Assembly: GCA_016717115.1 (NCBI GenBank)
Contig: JADKGE010000003.1
Span: forward strand, 1-64,000
DNA from: Actinomycetota bacterium
Lineage (GTDB): Bacteria > Actinomycetota > Actinomycetes > S36-B12
Direction of reading: 5' to 3'
Length of the DNA: 64,000 nucleotides
A program made the translations under genes and the position numbers. Every line of letters begins with the position of its first letter. Position 1 is the first letter of the stretch. The notes below the pieces were generated by a model. The model did no database searches and was not told the DNA's origin. It worked only from the letters and a program-made list of their open reading frames with translations. Below are positions 60,802 through 64,000 of this stretch, piece after piece.

Positions 60802-61983
60802 TCAGGTCGTGGACAAGGGCTTCAGCGCCGAGGTGAGTGGGAGTGCGAGCAGCAGGGCGATTGCCACGACGAGCAGTGTCGAAGAGGGGTCGGTGTGCTC
60901 GGCGATGAGTCCGATGAGTGCCGGGCCGCCGAGGAATGCGACTACGGTGAGGGACGCGACCACGCTGATTCTGGGAGCCGCCATGCGAGGAGTGTCAGCC
61001 GCGGCGCTCATGGCGACCGGGTAGCCGAGAGCGATCCCGCATCCCCACACGAAGGCGCTGAAGAGCAGGCCGATGGGCTGGTGGACGAGCGCGAAAGCGA
61101 GCACGCCGATGATGGCGAGGAGCACACTGGCTCGGAGTGCAGCGACGCGTCCCATGCGGGCCAAAACTGTCGGACCGACCCATCGAGTGACCGCCATGCC
61201 GGCGACGAAGGCGGCATAGGCGAGTGACGCGACCGCGGCTTTCATGCCACCGGGGTCGGCCGCAGCGACCGCGATCCAGTCCATTCCAGCCCCCTGAGCA
61301 AAGGCCAGCGCCACCGCGAACAGACCGATAGCGATGGTGCGTGGCTCGCGCCAGGCCCGACGCACCGAGCCAGGCTCAGGCTTGCCAGTGTCGTCAGGAT
61401 TGGCCTCCGTGAAGTGTCGACCAGCGACCATGCACGTCACGGCGACGGCGGCCGCGATGGTGCACAGGTGTGCCGGAACGGAGATGCCGAACCCATTGGC
61501 AGCGACTCCCGCCAGCGCTCCGACAACGGTCCCGATGGAGAAGACCGCGTGGAACCTCGGCATGATGGCGCGCCCCGAGGCTCGCTCGACAGCGGCTCCC
61601 TCCACGTTCTGGGCCACGTTCCAGAAGGCGGTGCAGAAGCCGAATATGAGCAGGCCAATGCCGACGACCGGGGGCCCGAACAACACTCCGAGGCCGGTAG
61701 TGGCGACACCCACGGCGGCACCGAGGCCGCCGTGAGCCACGGCCCGCGCCGGACCGAGCCACCCGACCAGATGCCCAGCCAGTGGCAAGGCCAGCAGCGT
61801 CCCGACGCCCACGCACACGATCAGAAGACCAAGAGTGGACGGCGTCAGACCGAGGTCATCGCGCATCTGGGGAATCCGCGAGGCCCAGCTCGCGACCAGC
61901 ACACCGTTGGCAGCAAAGGAGGCATAGACCGCAAGGGTCACGATGCGTAGATGTTCTCCACCCCTCGCCGAGTCGGCGGTCAC
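60802..61983 (-). CDS. MFS transporter (YbjJ-like)
   Basis: 393 residues, 12 membrane segments: VTLAVYASFAANGVLVASWA, SRIPQMRDDLGLTPSTLGLL at the start, FWNVAQNVEGAAVERASGRA in the middle. The SRIPxxRxxLGLTxxxLGxxL pattern is typical of the YbjJ/Bicyclomycin-distant MFS group with unknown, possibly sugar, substrates. GTG start at 61983 overlaps the LacI stop by four bases, so the two are one unit. Confidence 0.85.
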   Translation of the reverse strand: MTADSARGGEHLRIVTLAVYASFAANGVLVASWASRIPQMRDDLGLTPSTLGLLIVCVGVGTLLALPLAGHLVGWLGPARAVAHGGLGAAVGVATTGLGVLFGPPVVGIGLLIFGFCTAFWNVAQNVEGAAVERASGRAIMPRFHAVFSIGTVVGALAGVAANGFGISVPAHLCTIAAAVAVTCMVAGRHFTEANPDDTGKPEPGSVRRAWREPRTIAIGLFAVALAFAQGAGMDWIAVAAADPGGMKAAVASLAYAAFVAGMAVTRWVGPTVLARMGRVAALRASVLLAIIGVLAFALVHQPIGLLFSAFVWGCGIALGYPVAMSAAADTPRMAAPRISVVASLTVVAFLGGPALIGLIAEHTDPSSTLLVVAIALLLALPLTSALKPLSTT

Positions 61984-63002
61984 GGCAACGGCGCTGGACC
62001 CGAACTCGCCCGCACGGCTAGTTCGCCGACCCACAGTTGCTGCTCGGGAGGGAGCTCGAGTCCGGCGATGGACCTGATGAGGAGGCGCGCCGCCGTACGG
62101 CCGATTTGCTCGGCCGGAGAACTGATGGTCGTGATGGCTGGGGTGGTGGCGGATGCGAAGTCCTCGGGCGTGCCGATGGAGACGATAGACAGGTCCTCGG
62201 GAATGTGGACGCCCTGCTCGATCGCTTCCTGCATCAAGCCGATCGTTGCCTCAACGTTCAGGCAGATGAGTGCGGTGCAACCAGGGGCGTCCGCCGAAAG
62301 CCGTCCCAGTGCCTCTCGCCCGGCTTCGATCGTCGACTCGCAGTAGACGACCGCACCCGTAGTTCCCGTTGCCTCGAGTGCTGATCGGAAACCGTTCTCG
62401 GCCCGCACGGGTGCGCCAAGCTTGAGGTCGATGTTGCGCTGAGGGCCGGACAGGTAGCCGATGCGTGTGTGACCGAGACCGACGAGGTACTGGGTGGCCT
62501 TGAGCATGGCTGCTTGGAAGTCGCGGTCCGCCGCGATCGCCGCGTCAGACTTCGCTCCGGTGCGGCCGATGAGGCCTACGGGCACGCCGGCCTTGCCGAG
62601 GGTGCGTAACCGCTCATCCTTCATGCGGACTTCCATGAGCAGCACGCCGCCGATGAGTCCGGCTTGGAACAACGACGCCACGTCACTGACGTCGCGATCC
62701 TCTGTTGGCCACAGCAGCAGGTGGTAGCCGAGCTCACGGGCAGCGCTTGCCGCGCCGAGAACGTACTCGAGGTCAGCATTGGAGATTCCGCGCTCTTGGC
62801 TGGGAAACAGCAGGGCGATGATCGAGCTGCTTCCACCTGCGAGGGCCTGAGCCATCAGGTTGGGCCGGTAGTCGAGTTCGCGCATCGCCTCGAACACGCG
62901 CTCGCGTGTCGCCTGGGAGATGGTCCGCTTGCCGCTGAGGGCATACGACACGGTCGCCTCGGACACTCCTGCCCGTTGAGCGACATCCTTGCGAGTAGGC
63001 AT
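61980..63002 (-). CDS. LacI-family transcriptional regulator
   Basis: 340 residues. HTH TRKDVAQRAGVSEATVSYAL, hinge helix NLMAQALAGGSSSIIALLFP, periplasmic-binding-protein-like sugar domain (FQAGLIGGVLLMEVRM, GHTRIGYLSGPQRN, SIVSIGTPEDFASATTPAIT). The ATG at 63002 is chosen: GGAGG lies nine bases before it, while the ATG at 63011 would have no spacing. Represses probably both its own unit and the divergent ABC transporter through the palindrome at 63099. Confidence 0.92.
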   Translation of the reverse strand: MPTRKDVAQRAGVSEATVSYALSGKRTISQATRERVFEAMRELDYRPNLMAQALAGGSSSIIALLFPSQERGISNADLEYVLGAASAARELGYHLLLWPTEDRDVSDVASLFQAGLIGGVLLMEVRMKDERLRTLGKAGVPVGLIGRTGAKSDAAIAADRDFQAAMLKATQYLVGLGHTRIGYLSGPQRNIDLKLGAPVRAENGFRSALEATGTTGAVVYCESTIEAGREALGRLSADAPGCTALICLNVEATIGLMQEAIEQGVHIPEDLSIVSIGTPEDFASATTPAITTISSPAEQIGRTAARLLIRSIAGLELPPEQQLWVGELAVRASSGPAPLP

Positions 63003-63098
63003 GCGGGACATCCTCCAAGAGGTGGGCGCGCGGACTTCCATCGACCCGCCGAAGGCCGGTCCAGGTCGCCGTGATCGTCGTTGCAGATTTGTTATGTT

Positions 63099-63124
63099 CC
63101 AGTGTTGACGCGCGTCAACACTGG
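63099..63124. promoter_or_regulatory. Perfect 26-bp palindrome, LacI-family operator
   Basis: CCAGTGTTGACGC joined to its exact reverse complement GCGTCAACACTGG, midway between the divergent LacI and solute-binding-protein genes. The TTGACGC half and central CG are typical of LacI/GalR-family operators. Confidence 0.8.
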
Positions 63125-63262
63125 CGTTTACCTTATGCGAGACGTTCCCTTCTGTGCACGGAAGACGACTGTCGCCGGTTGGTCCCCACCAGGGCTGATC
63201 GGGCTCCACCAAGACAATCCAGTCGGCCCGGCGACGTGGCCACCACTACAGGAGAAGGCACA

Positions 63263-64000
63263 TGAAGTTCAGGCACAACATGCACACGAGGGGACGGTCG
63301 ACGTCCATCCTCAGCGGAGTGGCCGTTGTGGCCGTTGCCGCTTTGACGCTTACCGCCTGCGGAGGCTCGTCCAGCTCTTCGGAGTCTTCGGCCGCGGCCG
63401 GTGACAAGGCGAGCACGGCAGCGAGCGCCGCGGCGTCCGCGGCGGCCAGCGCCGCCCCCGCCGGTGAGGTCACCAAGATCACGGTGTGGGCGCAGGAGGG
63501 CCAGGAGGGAGAGGTCCAGGCGGCCAAGGACGAGGTTGCCGCGTTCAACGCTGCCAACCCGAACATCCAGGCCGAGCTGACCCTGATTCCTCAGGCGACC
63601 TACGGCCAGACGCTGGCATCGACCTACGTGGACGCCCTTCCGGATGTTTACGAGTTCGACGGCGAGACGGTCGGCGCCCTCGTGTACGCCGGCAAGGTGG
63701 CACCGCTGGAAGGCCTCGTCGATCAGTCCGTCTTCGACAACGAACTGCCGTCCCTGGTGGCCGAGGGAACCGTCGACGGCAAGATCTACTCGGTTTCGCA
63801 GTACGACTCGGGTCTCGCGCTGTACGGCAACAAGGCCATGCTCGAGGCTGCCGGCATCACGGACATTCCCACGACCGTCGATCAGGCCTGGACCGCCGAG
63901 GAGTTCCAGACTGTCCTGGAGAAGCTCGCCAAGGTGGGCAAGGACGGCAAGGCGATCGACCTCAAGGAGCAGTACGCCGGCACGTGGCCGGGCTATGCCT
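63263..64000 (+). CDS. ABC transporter solute-binding lipoprotein, sugar type (runs off the window)
   Basis: The first 246 residues are visible. Signal with lipobox (VVAVAALTLTAC), a low-complexity Ser/Ala linker, then a type-I sugar-binding fold (ITVWAQEGQEGEVQAAKDEV, AAFNAANPNIQAELTLIPQA, LPDVYEFDGETVGALVYAGK, YSVSQYDSGLALYGNKAMLE). Binds a sugar or oligosaccharide outside the membrane and hands it to a permease that should lie beyond the edge. AGGAG precedes ATG 63263. The LacI operator lies 139 bp upstream. Confidence 0.92.

Overview
The window is high-GC DNA with GTG and TTG starts, four-base ATGA/GTGA gene overlaps, at least one leaderless promoter and gene families best known from actinobacteria (DUF6325, SHOCT, MSMEG_0565/0568-type genes). 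It is almost certainly from an actinomycete; I cannot place it below phylum. No intact tRNA, rRNA or CRISPR array is present.

Left part (1-23 kb): a patchwork of small islands. A CmtR-like metal regulator is followed by a decayed block (605-3572) in which a SHOCT membrane protein, a repeat-containing secreted protein, a response regulator and a histidine kinase all carry frameshifts. After that, six copies of a tRNA-Thr(CGT) 3' half (about 3.7, 4.6, 6.0, 7.4, 23.1 and 57.9 kb) and two copies of a tRNA-Lys 3' half (7.8 and 11.3 kb) mark successive integrations into tRNA genes. Four of the junctions checked carry their own short repeated motifs, which look like integrase arm sites. Cargo includes transposase remnants (IS481, IS6), a broken MFS-cNMP fusion, a leaderless toxin-antitoxin pair, a single-gene GmrSD-type restriction enzyme with a RAMA domain, and an integrase with a frameshifted excisionase. 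Between 16.9 and 22.9 kb lie a DksA-like/actin-like pair behind a leaderless leader peptide, a two-component system with two exported proteins, and a DUF6325-SHOCT pair.

Central island (about 23.15-57.87 kb, between two tRNA-Thr halves): this is the remarkable part. From 24.1 to 45.3 kb runs a dense set of operons combining (i) relatives of the Nit1C cyanide/nitrogen-starvation cluster (radical SAM, GNAT, AIR-synthase-like, glycosyltransferase, MSMEG_0572/Sll0783-like) without its nitrilase; (ii) the four-gene set of bacterial coenzyme M synthesis (phosphosulfolactate synthase, two aspartase/fumarase-type lyases, a D-cysteine-desulfhydrase-like PLP enzyme); (iii) an FdrA/DUF1116/DUF2877 carbamoyltransferase set plus carbamate kinase; (iv) a cobalt-type nitrile hydratase with a His-rich accessory protein and a NiCoT metal importer; and (v) a CoA-disulfide-reductase-like flavoprotein. 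A half-palindrome of TTCACTATAGTGAA sits in four of its intergenic regions, and a XRE-cupin regulator is encoded inside the cluster. I propose, as inference only, a coenzyme M-dependent route for assimilating cyanide or a related C-N compound: CoM-thiocyanate formed, hydrated by the nitrile hydratase, and its carbamoyl group passed to phosphate and then to ADP, yielding ATP, CO2 and ammonia. The island continues with two NarK transporters, a regulator with possible Fe-S cysteines, narGHJI and moeA, i.e. nitrate respiration.

Right end (57.9-64 kb): a further integrase/excisionase module beside its own arm sites, then a LacI regulator with an MFS transporter, a perfect 26-bp operator palindrome and the start of a divergent ABC-transporter solute-binding lipoprotein that runs off the edge.
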